A stretch of 21,184 nucleotides of DNA from Acidiferrobacteraceae bacterium (GTDB lineage Bacteria > Pseudomonadota > Gammaproteobacteria > Acidiferrobacterales > Acidiferrobacteraceae), in assembly GCA_027343725.1 (NCBI GenBank), contig DAHWKH010000111.1, positions 1-21,184 of the forward strand, read 5' to 3'. The notes beneath the pieces were generated by a model. That model ran no database searches. It was not told the origin of the DNA and saw only the letters and a program-made list of their open reading frames with translations. The translations under genes and the position numbers were made by a program. Shown here in pieces: positions 7,084 to 13,928 of this stretch (position 1 is its first letter; each line of letters begins with the position of its first letter).

Positions 7084-8133
7084 CTAGGGCGACTCGCCGG
7101 GCCGGAAGCGCAGGGCCAAGGAGTTGATGCAGTAGCGCTCGTGAGTCGGCGGGGGGCCGTCCGGAAACACGTGTCCCAAATGGCTGTCGCAACGCGCGCA
7201 GCGCAGCTCCGTGCGCACCATGCCATGACTCGTGTCGTCGCGCTCCCGCACGTGTTCGGGGTCGAATGGCCGGCCAAAGCTCGGCCAGCCGGTCCCGGAC
7301 TCGAACTTGTCGCGGGATCGAAAGAGCGGCAGATCGCACAGGCGGCAGGCGAAGACCCCGTCGCGGTGTTCGTTGAGAAGCCCGCCGCAAAAGGGCGTCT
7401 CGGTGCCCGATGCGAGCAGGACCCGACGCTCCTCCGGGCTCAGGCCGCGCTCGCGCTCGGCCCGCTCGCTCGGCGTGAGCGGCCCGAGGTCGTAGCCCGA
7501 GTCCGAGCGGGTGGCGGCGTCCGGGGCGGGCGTGGGCTCGTCCCGGGAGGGGGGCGCGGCGCGCAGCGTGTGGGCGAAGCGCTCTCGCAGTTTGGCGACC
7601 TTGGGCCACGCGATGTGGGCGACATAGGGTTGATGGGGGTGGCAGGCGGCGTAGTTCTGATGATAGCTCTCGGCGACGTAAAAGCGCGTGAGAGGCACGA
7701 CCTCGGTCACGATCGGGCCGCTGACCGCGCGCTCGCGGGTGAGGCGCTCGATAACGGCCTGCGCTGCGCGTTTTTGGGCATCGTCCCGATAAAAAAGGGC
7801 CGAGCGGTATTGCCGCCCGCGGTCGTTGCCCTGGCGATCCTTCTGGGTCGGATCGTGGGCCACCGTGAAAAAGATGGTGAGCAGTTCCTCGTAGCCGATC
7901 TGACGCGGATCGTAACGCACGCGCACGGCCTCGGCGTGATCCGTGCGCCCGCTGCAGACGGCCGTGTAGTTGGCGCTCTCCCGCGTTCCGCCGCAGTATC
8001 CGGATTCCACCGACACGGCGCCGCGGACCTCGCGAAAGACCGCCTCCACGCACCAAAAACAGCCTCCGGCCAGCACCGCCTCGGCGGTCGCGGAGGGGCG
8101 ATCCTCCGGGTTCGTGGGGGATTGTTCCTGCAT
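7084..8133 (-). CDS. msrAB: Fused peptide methionine sulfoxide reductase MsrA-MsrB
   Basis: Repairs oxidised methionine: the MsrA half acts on the S-sulfoxide and the MsrB half on the R-sulfoxide. The 349-residue protein opens with MsrA (GGCFWC with catalytic Cys25, then SGYCGG, ANYTAVCSGRTDHAEAV and YHQNYAACHP). A Pro/Ala-rich linker around residue 190-205 leads to MsrB (LSPEERRVLLASGTE, zinc pairs CRLC and CARC, GTGWPSF, and catalytic Cys335 in RYCINS). There is no signal peptide, so it is probably cytoplasmic. A near-perfect Shine-Dalgarno (AAGGAGGTG) sits upstream of ATG 8133. It heads the minus-strand run towards the MobA/MocA-like and Tat genes and is divergent from the di-iron protein gene. 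Confidence 0.96.
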   Translation of the reverse strand: MQEQSPTNPEDRPSATAEAVLAGGCFWCVEAVFREVRGAVSVESGYCGGTRESANYTAVCSGRTDHAEAVRVRYDPRQIGYEELLTIFFTVAHDPTQKDRQGNDRGRQYRSALFYRDDAQKRAAQAVIERLTRERAVSGPIVTEVVPLTRFYVAESYHQNYAACHPHQPYVAHIAWPKVAKLRERFAHTLRAAPPSRDEPTPAPDAATRSDSGYDLGPLTPSERAERERGLSPEERRVLLASGTETPFCGGLLNEHRDGVFACRLCDLPLFRSRDKFESGTGWPSFGRPFDPEHVRERDDTSHGMVRTELRCARCDSHLGHVFPDGPPPTHERYCINSLALRFRPGESP

Positions 8134-8178
8134 GACACCTCCTTGATGTCCGCCTCGGCCTCTCCCGCGCGGGTCTCT

Positions 8179-8206
8179 TTGGTCGTACGACGACGCGGTT
8201 TATACT
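8179..8206 (+). promoter_or_regulatory. Promoter for the ferritin-like gene with internal palindrome
   Basis: TATACT at 8201-8206 is a near-consensus -10. TTGGTC at 8179-8184 gives a -35 with a 16-base spacer. A perfect 10-base palindrome GTCGTACGAC (8182-8191) overlaps the -35 and spacer, which is a good position for a repressor. Transcription would start near 8213, about 17 bases before the chosen ATG. The same segment lies in the leader of divergent msrAB. Confidence 0.55.
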
Positions 8207-8229
8207 AGCGCGGATTGGAGATTTCCCCT

Positions 8230-9114
8230 ATGTCGAGACGTCCTCCAACCGATCCACGCTGTGCCCATCCCGCCGAGGCCGATGGGGCGACCGGCCTGAC
8301 GAGGGAACGGAAGGGCCGGCGCTGGTCGCTTGCGGACATCCCCTACGAGCGCATCCATCGCCCGGCGATCGCGGCCGACCGCGACTGGTTTTATCTCATC
8401 GCGGCCTCGTCTTTCGTCGAGATCCTCTCCGATCTGTATGCCGCGAACCTCGTCACCTATTACGCGGGCGACGCGCCGGTGTGCGCCTGGCTGTCCCGCA
8501 CCTGGGAACCCGAGGAACTGCAGCACGGGGCGGCCTTGCGCCGTTATGTCGAAACGGTGTGGCCGGATTTCGATTGGGAACGCGGGTTTGCGGGTTTCCG
8601 GGCCGATTACGCGCCGTATTGTCAAACGGCCCTTCTCGGGCCCACGCGCGCCCTCGAGATGGCCGCGCGCTGCGTGGTGGAGACGGGGACATCGAGTTTT
8701 TACGCGATGGTCCGCGGGGCGAGTCCCGAACCCGTGCTCGCGACCATCGCCGGCCACATCCGCGACGACGAGGTCGGGCATTACAAGGGCTTCTATCGCT
8801 TTTACCGGGCTTACCGGGAGATTGAGGGCGTGGCGCGCTGGCGGGTGGCGCGCGAGGTCTGGCGGCGCGTCGTGGAGGTGGATCAGGAGGACGCCTACCT
8901 CGCGGTGAAGAACGTAAGCCAAGTCCATGAACCCGGCCGGGTCTTCGACCGCGCGCAGTTTACGCGCTTTCGCGCGCGCGTGCGCCTGTGGATGCGTGCC
9001 TCCTATCCGTTCCCGACGGCCGTGAAGATGCTGCTGCGGCCCATCGACCCGCCCCGCCCGCTCGAGCGCCTGGGCGTGCCCCTGGCGATCCGCTGCGCGC
9101 GCTGGCTCGTGTAG
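8230..9114 (+). CDS. Ferritin-like di-iron protein of unknown substrate
   Basis: 294 residues with no signal peptide. The four-helix di-iron ligand set is complete: Glu64 (FVEILSDLY), Glu96-x-x-His99 (EELQHG), Glu151 (VVETGTSSFY) and Glu181-x-x-His184 (DEVGHYK). This E / ExxH / E / ExxH order is that of the ferritin-like superfamily including R2-like and acyl-ACP-desaturase-like oxygenases. The surrounding residues do not let me name a substrate. I chose ATG 8230 (GGAG nine bases upstream) over a TTG at 8215. The last 60 residues are Arg/Pro-rich and could be membrane-associating. It stands alone between divergent msrAB and a convergent DUF2249 gene; the msrAB neighbour hints at an oxidative-stress or lipid role, by inference only. 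Confidence 0.7.
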   Translation: MSRRPPTDPRCAHPAEADGATGLTRERKGRRWSLADIPYERIHRPAIAADRDWFYLIAASSFVEILSDLYAANLVTYYAGDAPVCAWLSRTWEPEELQHGAALRRYVETVWPDFDWERGFAGFRADYAPYCQTALLGPTRALEMAARCVVETGTSSFYAMVRGASPEPVLATIAGHIRDDEVGHYKGFYRFYRAYREIEGVARWRVAREVWRRVVEVDQEDAYLAVKNVSQVHEPGRVFDRAQFTRFRARVRLWMRASYPFPTAVKMLLRPIDPPRPLERLGVPLAIRCARWLV

Positions 9115-9129
9115 GCCTATCGCGGCCTG

Positions 9130-9396
9130 CTAGGGGCGCGCAAGACGCGTGAAGCGGATGCGTACGCCGTTGGCGTCGCGCTCCAGATAGCGGATCTCCA
9201 CGCCCTCCCCATAGCGTTGCTGCAGCTGCTGCAGGAGCGGGATCGGGTCGTGATCGTTACGAAAATCCATGGCCTCGCCGGGATTCAGGGCATCGAGCGC
9301 GCCGAAGATGGCGGCGTGCCGGAAGCGCTTGGCAATGCCGCGGGCATCGAAGGGGTAGGTCTGGTCGTTGCGCAGGTGTTGATGGGCCAGGGTCAT
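9130..9396 (-). CDS. DUF2249 domain protein
   Basis: An 88-residue protein that is essentially one DUF2249 domain: FDARGIAKRFRHAAIFGALDAL, then PGEAMDFRNDHDPIPLLQQL, then VEIRYLERDANGVRIRFTR. The NDHDP-PLL core is the family hallmark. Function is unknown. In other bacteria such genes often sit near nitric-oxide or denitrification genes and Crp/FNR-type regulators. Here a perfect TTGAC-N4-GTCAA site lies about 85 bases upstream. It converges on the di-iron protein gene, with 15 bases between their stops. An overlapping reading frame upstream (9393-9764) has no support. Confidence 0.8.
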   Translation of the reverse strand: MTLAHQHLRNDQTYPFDARGIAKRFRHAAIFGALDALNPGEAMDFRNDHDPIPLLQQLQQRYGEGVEIRYLERDANGVRIRFTRLARP

Positions 9397-9474
9397 GACG
9401 AATCCTCGGTAAACGCGGCTGGGAGATCCGGCCGCTTGCGGGGCCTAGAGTTGACTAATTTCGTCAGGTATTCC

Positions 9475-9488
9475 TTGACGGCGGTCAA
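9475..9488. promoter_or_regulatory. Crp/FNR-family type operator between DUF2249 and ilvB
   Basis: TTGAC-GGCG-GTCAA is a perfect 14-base inverted repeat with the TTG-N8-CAA framework used by FNR, DNR and NnrR regulators. A second, looser TTGAC...GTCAG pair lies at 9451-9467. The box is centred about 85 bases from the DUF2249 start. It is also about 50 bases upstream of the proposed ilvB leader transcription start, so it could serve either divergent gene. Confidence 0.55.
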
Positions 9489-9496
9489 GTCGGCGC

Positions 9497-9525
9497 TTGC
9501 CGGGCCCGCATGGGCATCGCATAAT
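9497..9525 (+). promoter_or_regulatory. Sigma-70-like promoter upstream of ilvB
   Basis: TTGCCG (9497-9502), a 17-base spacer and CATAAT (9520-9525). Four of six and five of six bases match consensus. The predicted start falls at or near 9532, which is the A of the ATG of the small leader ORF, so that ORF could be read from a leaderless transcript. Confidence 0.5.
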
Positions 9526-9531
9526 GCGCGC

Positions 9532-9633
9532 ATGATCCTGTCTTCGTGGTCCCAAGCCCGCGCGCAACGCCCCATCCTGGGCGTGGCGTTGGTACGCGTA
9601 GAGCGCGCCGGCGGCCGAAGCGATCTCGTGTAG
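9532..9633 (+). CDS. Candidate ilv leader peptide (branched-chain-rich small ORF)
   Basis: 33 codons and a TAG stop, located 92 bases upstream of the acetolactate synthase start. Ten of the 33 residues are Ile, Leu or Val, with a cluster PILGVALVRV in the middle (9577-9606). Such peptides sense branched-chain aminoacyl-tRNA in enterobacterial ilv operons. There is no clear Shine-Dalgarno, but the predicted transcript start coincides with the ATG. Segment GCCGGCGG (9607-9614), just after the Val/Leu cluster, is complementary to the left arm of the hairpin that follows, as an attenuator would need. The ORF could still be chance in GC-rich DNA; it is a proposal. Confidence 0.4.
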   Translation: MILSSWSQARAQRPILGVALVRVERAGGRSDLV

Positions 9634-9647
9634 AACGTTTTCTCAAC

Positions 9648-9668
9648 CCGCCGGCGATCCGCCGGCGG
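9648..9668 (+). terminator. Candidate attenuator hairpin before ilvB
   Basis: CCGCCGGCG (9648-9656), ATC, CGCCGGCGG (9660-9668): a perfect 9-bp GC stem with a 3-base loop. CTTTT follows eight bases later (9677-9681). The left arm can alternatively pair with GCCGGCGG at 9607-9614 in the upstream leader ORF, so two mutually exclusive structures are possible. The gap between stem and T run makes termination uncertain. Confidence 0.4.
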
Positions 9669-9724
9669 CCACGCCCCTTTTGTGTCGTCCGTTGGCGGAT
9701 TCCGGCCTTTTGGAGTCCCTGAAG

Positions 9725-11362
9725 ATGATGACCGGCGCCCAATTCCTCGTCGATCGCCTCGCACGCTCTGGCGTGCGCCTCGTGGCCGGGATCCCCGGCG
9801 GGGCGGTTTTGCCCCTTTATGCAGCCCTTGCCGACTCGCGTATCCGCCACGTGCTCGTGCGCCACGAGCAGGCCGCGGGTTTCGTGGCCCAGGGTTACGC
9901 GCGCCTGACGGGTGAACCCGGCGTGTGCCTGGCCTCGTCCGGTCCCGGGGCCACCAATCTCCTGACGGCGGTCGCCGACGCCAAGTGTGATTCGATCCCG
10001 TTGATCGTGATCACGGGCCAAGTGGCGAGGCCCTTGCTCGGGACGGACGCCTTTCAGGAGGTGGACACGGTGGCGCTCGCGCGCCCGGTGACCAAGGGGG
10101 CCTGGCTCGTGCGTTCGGCCGAGGCCTTGCGGCAGGTGCTGCCGGAGGCCCTGGCGCTCGCGACGACGGGACGGCCGGGGCCCGTGTGGCTCGACATCCC
10201 GCGCGACGTCCAGACCGAGATCCTGACTGGGGATCTTCAGGAGCCGTGCGCCGCGCAGCCGGCGCCGGTCCCCGGGGACGACGCCCTGGCACGCGCCGCG
10301 CGCGCCATCCAGGATGCGGAGCGCCCGCTTTTGTACCTGGGTGGCGGGCTCGTGCGCGCGCGGGCGCAGGACCTGGCGCGCGACCTTTCCGCACGCCAGG
10401 ACATCCCCGCGGTCATGACCCTGATGGCGCTCGGGACCCTCGCAAGCGACTGCCCGCTGTCGCTCGGCATGCTCGGCATGCACGCGCAGAGGGTGACCCA
10501 TAAGGCCCTGCAGGAGGCCGACCTCCTGATCGCGCTCGGTGCGCGTTTCGATGATCGCGCCACCGGCCGGCTCGATGCCTTTTGCCCGCAGGCGCGCGTC
10601 ATCCATGCCGACATCGATGCCCGCGAGCTTGGCAAGTTGCGCGTTCCGGACATCGCCCTGCACGGCGATCTCAAAAGCCTCCTCACGCGACTCCTGCCGC
10701 TTTTGCCCAAACGCGAGCGGAGCGTCTGGCGCGCGCGGCTTGCGGTCTTGCGCCGGACCTACCCGCCCGCGGACGGCGCGCGCGGTCCACGCGCCCTGAT
10801 CCGCGCGATTGCCGAGCAGGCCCCGGCAGACGCCGTGATCACGACCGATGTCGGACAGCATCAGATGTGGGTCGCCCAGCATTATCCCCTGAGGGACCCC
10901 ATGTCGTGGCTGACATCAGGGGGGCTCGGCACCATGGGTTTTGGCCTGCCGGCCGCCATCGGGGCAGCGCTTGCCGATGGGGAACGCACCGTCATCTGTT
11001 TTACGGGCGACGGCAGCCTGCTCATGAATATCCAGGAACTCGCCACGGTCTGCGAGCAGGATCTCGACATCAAGGTGATTGTCATGGACAACGGCGCCTT
11101 GGGGCTCGTCGCGCAGCAGCAGAGGCTGTCCCAGGGCGCGCCCTTTGCCTCGGTCTTCCCACAGGCGGTGGACTTCGTGACGATCGCGCGCGGCTTCGGG
11201 ATCCCGGCCTTCTCATGGCGCCCCGAGGGCGGCGAGGCACCCCCCTGGTCCGACATTCTGACGACCCGCGGCCCGTGTCTTGTGCATGTCGCGATCGATG
11301 CCTGCGAGCGGGTGCTGCCGATCGTGCCGCCGGGCGCGGCGCACTGGGAGGCCTTGGAATAG
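9725..11362 (+). CDS. ilvB: Acetolactate synthase large subunit (ThDP enzyme)
   Basis: Condenses pyruvate (or pyruvate plus 2-oxobutyrate) to acetolactate (acetohydroxybutyrate), the first common step to Val, Leu and Ile. It is 545 residues from ATG 9725, which has GGAG nine bases upstream; earlier starts lack one. The ThDP-activating Glu48 is in VRHEQAAGFVAQGYAR. GPGATNLLTAVADAK and ITGQVA follow, then the FAD/middle domain (YLGGGLV, ARFDDRATG) and the C-terminal ThDP motif GDGSLLMNIQEL...VIVMDN (about 427-455). No regulatory small subunit (ilvN/ilvH) or ilvC is adjacent: adenine deaminase follows 60 bases later. A catabolic acetolactate synthase or another ThDP carboligase cannot be excluded, but the Glu rules out glyoxylate carboligase. 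The leader looks like an attenuator. Confidence 0.85.
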   Translation: MMTGAQFLVDRLARSGVRLVAGIPGGAVLPLYAALADSRIRHVLVRHEQAAGFVAQGYARLTGEPGVCLASSGPGATNLLTAVADAKCDSIPLIVITGQVARPLLGTDAFQEVDTVALARPVTKGAWLVRSAEALRQVLPEALALATTGRPGPVWLDIPRDVQTEILTGDLQEPCAAQPAPVPGDDALARAARAIQDAERPLLYLGGGLVRARAQDLARDLSARQDIPAVMTLMALGTLASDCPLSLGMLGMHAQRVTHKALQEADLLIALGARFDDRATGRLDAFCPQARVIHADIDARELGKLRVPDIALHGDLKSLLTRLLPLLPKRERSVWRARLAVLRRTYPPADGARGPRALIRAIAEQAPADAVITTDVGQHQMWVAQHYPLRDPMSWLTSGGLGTMGFGLPAAIGAALADGERTVICFTGDGSLLMNIQELATVCEQDLDIKVIVMDNGALGLVAQQQRLSQGAPFASVFPQAVDFVTIARGFGIPAFSWRPEGGEAPPWSDILTTRGPCLVHVAIDACERVLPIVPPGAAHWEALE

Positions 11363-11422
11363 AGACTTGTCGCGCCGCGGCGATGTCGGCATGATGAGGG
11401 CCTACCTGGGAGAGAATGAACG

Positions 11423-12454
11423 ATGTCTCACGAAGACCGGGCGCTGGCCTTTGCCTGCCGCATGCCCAAGGCGGAGTTGCACGTCCACATCGAGGGGACA
11501 TTGGAGCCGGACCTCGCGTTCCGGCTCGCGCGTCGCAACGGGCTCACGTTGCCGTTTGCCGACGAACAGGCCTTGCACGCCGCCAAGGCGTTCACCGATC
11601 TGCAGTCCTTCCTGGATTTGTATTATGCGTGCGCCGCGGTCTTGCGCACCGAGCAGGATTTCGCCGATCTCATGACCGCCTATCTCGCGCGCGCCCGTGA
11701 CGATCACGTGGTGCACGCGGAGATCTTCTTCGACCCCCAGACCCACACCGCGCGCGGGGTCCCGATCGGGACGGTGATCGCGGGCCTTGATCAGGGGCGG
11801 CGCACGGCCGCGCGCGAGTGGGGGATCACGACCCGCCTGATTCTGTGTTTTCTGCGTCACTTGAGCGAGGACGAGGCGCTCGCGACATGGGCCGAGGCCC
11901 AGCCGTTTTTGGACAGCATCGACGGATTTGGGCTCGACTCCTCCGAGCGCGATCATCCGCCGCGGCACTTTGCGCGCGTGTTCGCGCAGGCGCGCGCCCT
12001 CGGTAAGCCGGTTGTGGCCCACGCCGGCGAGGAGGGGCCGCCGGATTTCATCACCGAGGCCCTCGATATCCTCAAGGTCGCGCGCATCGACCACGGGGTC
12101 CGGGCGGTGGAGGACGACGCGGTGCTCGCGCGTCTGGTCGCCGAGCGCGTGCCCCTGACCGTGTGTCCGTTGTCGAACGTGCGCTTGTGCGTGTATCCGA
12201 CGATGAGGGAGCACGCCTTGCCGCGGCTCTTGGCGGCTGGCGCCCGGGTGACCATCAACAGCGACGACCCGGCGTATTTCGGCGGCTACCTGAACGACAA
12301 TATCCGCGCCGTGCAAGCGGCCTTCGGTTTCGACATCGAGACCTGGGCGCGCATGGGGCGCGACAGCCTCGAGGCGAGCTTCGCGCCGGCTGGCGACATC
12401 ACTCGCTGGGTCGAGGAGCTCGAGCGCCTGCGCCGGTCCGCCTGCGCGGCCTAG
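11423..12454 (+). CDS. Adenine deaminase / adenosine deaminase family protein
   Basis: 343-residue metal-dependent amidohydrolase that deaminates a purine, feeding hypoxanthine or inosine into salvage. Zinc ligands His20 and His22 lie in ELHVHIEGTLEPD. Further motifs are HAEIFFDPQTHTARG, GLDSSERDHPP, VAHAGEEGPP with the catalytic His-Gly-Glu region, DHGVR, and the late NSDDPAYFGGY with metal-binding Asp. The combination IEGTLEP, FFDPQTHT and GLDSSE is what I associate with the adenine deaminase (Aah1-like) branch rather than classical Add, but specificity is not certain. AGAG-type Shine-Dalgarno 8-10 bases before the ATG. It follows ilvB by 60 bases and converges on cbbX, with three bases between stops. 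Confidence 0.85.
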   Translation: MSHEDRALAFACRMPKAELHVHIEGTLEPDLAFRLARRNGLTLPFADEQALHAAKAFTDLQSFLDLYYACAAVLRTEQDFADLMTAYLARARDDHVVHAEIFFDPQTHTARGVPIGTVIAGLDQGRRTAAREWGITTRLILCFLRHLSEDEALATWAEAQPFLDSIDGFGLDSSERDHPPRHFARVFAQARALGKPVVAHAGEEGPPDFITEALDILKVARIDHGVRAVEDDAVLARLVAERVPLTVCPLSNVRLCVYPTMREHALPRLLAAGARVTINSDDPAYFGGYLNDNIRAVQAAFGFDIETWARMGRDSLEASFAPAGDITRWVEELERLRRSACAA

Positions 12455-12457
12455 ACT

Positions 12458-13396
12458 TCAGTTTCCGGCCGGACCCGCCTCGTCCTGGAACACGCGGCTG
12501 ACGACGATGTCCTCGGCCTCGAGGGTCATGAGGTCGACCTTGCTCAATTGTTTCTTGCGGACCGCGAACAAGCGGTTGGCCTGGCGCAGCCGCGCGCGGT
12601 CCAGGGCGTTGCGGATCGAGCGGGCGTTCGCGAAATGCCCAAGCTTCATGCGCAACGGGATGTATTCGGCGAACGCGCGTTCCCCGTCCGGGCTGAAGCG
12701 GTAGTTCTGCTCCGCGAGCATGAGTTTCGCGATCGCCATGAGTTCCTCCGGCGTATAGTCCGGAAAATCGACGTGATGGGCGATGCGGGAGCGCATCCCG
12801 GGATTGCTCGCGAAGAAGCGGTCCATCTTGTCCTTGTAGCCCGCGAGGATCACCACGAGGTCGTCGCGGTTGTTCTCCATGATCTGCAAGAGGATCTCGA
12901 TCGACTCCTGCCCGTAATCGCGCTCGTTCTCGGGCTTGTAAAGATAATAAGCCTCATCGATGAACAGCACGCCGCCCATGGCCTTCTTGATGACCTCCTT
13001 GGTCTTCGGTGCGGTGTGCCCGATGTACTGGCCCACGAGATCGTCGCGGGTGACGGCCACCAAGTGCCCCTCGCGGACATAGCCCAGGCGGTGCAGGATC
13101 TCCGCCATGCGCAGGGCGACGGTGGTCTTGCCAGTCCCGGGATTGCCGGTGAACGACATGTGGAGGGTGGGTGTTTCCGATGTCAGGGCGAACTGCTTGC
13201 GCAGGCGATCGACCAGGAGAAGCGCCGCGATCTCGCGGATGCGCGTCTTGACCGGAACGAGCCCGACCAACTCGCGATCGAGCTGGTCCAGGACTTCCTG
13301 GATGCGGGATTCCTGGAATTCCGCTTCGAGATCCACCCGGGCGTTGTCGGACAGCGTCCCGGCTCCCGGGGTCTCGGAGGTTTCACTCGCACTCAT
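12458..13396 (-). CDS. cbbX: Red-type RuBisCO activase CbbX
   Basis: AAA+ remodelling ATPase that frees inhibited form IC/ID RuBisCO by pulling on the extended C-terminus of CbbL. Of 312 residues, Walker A is GNPGTGKT (84-91), Walker B LFIDEA (144-149) with the YYLYKPENERDYGQE stretch after it, the pore loop YIGHTAPKT (124-132), sensor ILAGYKDKMD and arginine finger region NPGMRSRI. The N-terminal 20-30 residues are a low-complexity Ser/Glu segment. The start ATG at 13396 follows GGGGA. It lies downstream of cbbLS on the same strand but behind a strong terminator (13429-13458). There is little room for a separate promoter, so read-through probably sets its level. Confidence 0.95.
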   Translation of the reverse strand: MSASETSETPGAGTLSDNARVDLEAEFQESRIQEVLDQLDRELVGLVPVKTRIREIAALLLVDRLRKQFALTSETPTLHMSFTGNPGTGKTTVALRMAEILHRLGYVREGHLVAVTRDDLVGQYIGHTAPKTKEVIKKAMGGVLFIDEAYYLYKPENERDYGQESIEILLQIMENNRDDLVVILAGYKDKMDRFFASNPGMRSRIAHHVDFPDYTPEELMAIAKLMLAEQNYRFSPDGERAFAEYIPLRMKLGHFANARSIRNALDRARLRQANRLFAVRKKQLSKVDLMTLEAEDIVVSRVFQDEAGPAGN

Positions 13397-13428
13397 GTCC
13401 CCATTCTCGCATGATGGATCGGGTTGAG

Positions 13429-13458
13429 AAAAAAACGGCGGCGTTGCCGCCGCCGTTT
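13429..13458 (-). terminator. Intrinsic terminator between cbbS and cbbX
   Basis: On the minus strand, an 11-bp perfect stem (13448-13458 with 13433-13443) with a 4-base loop is followed by seven T residues (complement of A 13429-13435). It starts about 10 bases after the cbbS stop and ends 33 bases before the cbbX ATG. Textbook rho-independent form; the best terminator in the window. Confidence 0.88.
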
Positions 13459-13467
13459 GGGCATCGC

Positions 13468-13902
13468 CTAGTAACGCTCCGTTTCCGGCTTATCGGTGGC
13501 GTAACTGTGGATCGTGTAATGGATCCTGCGGCCATCGACTTCCTGGCGCACCAGGCCAAAACCCGGCTCCTTTTTCGGGCGATTGACGATGAACGACATG
13601 CGCGGCGTCTCCCAACCCCGCGACGAGTCGAACGCCGTGACGCGGATGTAGTGGTTGGGGAAGGTTTTGCGGCAGTTGTTGATCTCCATCAGGATCCCCG
13701 CGGGATCCTTCAGGTCGAACATCGGCATGCCGAACATCTCCCAGTACGTGTTGCGCGGATGGGGATCATCCGTGTACTCGACACCGATCGCCCAATTGTT
13801 GTTGAGGGCGTATTTGATCTGGGACGTGATCTGCTGGTCGGTCAGATCGGGCAGAAACGAGAATTGCCCTTGCGTCAGGCGATTCCCCGGATTGGTCATC
13901 AT
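13468..13902 (-). CDS. cbbS: RuBisCO small subunit, red type (form IC)
   Basis: 144-residue small subunit that caps the L8 core. It has the normal start (TQGQFSFLPDLTDQQITSQIKYALNNNW), YWEMFGMPMFDL, and the red-type C-terminal extension RRIHYTIHSYATDKPETERY, which forms the beta-hairpin in the central solvent channel of form IC/ID enzymes. The first of two ATGs (13902) has GAGGAG eight bases upstream and is preferred. It lies 26 bases after cbbL in the same transcript and is followed by a strong terminator. Confidence 0.96.
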   Translation of the reverse strand: MMTNPGNRLTQGQFSFLPDLTDQQITSQIKYALNNNWAIGVEYTDDPHPRNTYWEMFGMPMFDLKDPAGILMEINNCRKTFPNHYIRVTAFDSSRGWETPRMSFIVNRPKKEPGFGLVRQEVDGRRIHYTIHSYATDKPETERY

Positions 13903-13928
13903 AACGGTATCTCCTCAATCGATCGGGA

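Noticed and set aside
6389..8056. Long minus-strand reading frame of 555 codons across msrAB and the MobA/MocA-like gene
   Set aside because: Its first two thirds overlap msrAB on the same strand in another frame and are Arg/Pro-rich with no domain. Only the last 182 codons, from ATG 6937, look like protein.
9112..9129. Short dyad AGGCC...GGCCT between the convergent di-iron and DUF2249 genes as a bidirectional terminator
   Set aside because: Only five base pairs and no T run on either strand, so it is not distinguishable from chance in this GC-rich sequence.
9393..9764. Minus-strand frame overlapping the DUF2249 start and the ilvB start, or its last 46 codons from 9533
   Set aside because: The stop/start overlap with DUF2249 is tempting, but the frame runs across the ilvB promoter and start, has no domain and no good ribosome site. 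It also covers the Crp/FNR-type box.
9485..10882. 465-codon minus-strand frame opposite ilvB
   Set aside because: Antisense shadow of a well-defined ThDP enzyme, with no motif of its own.
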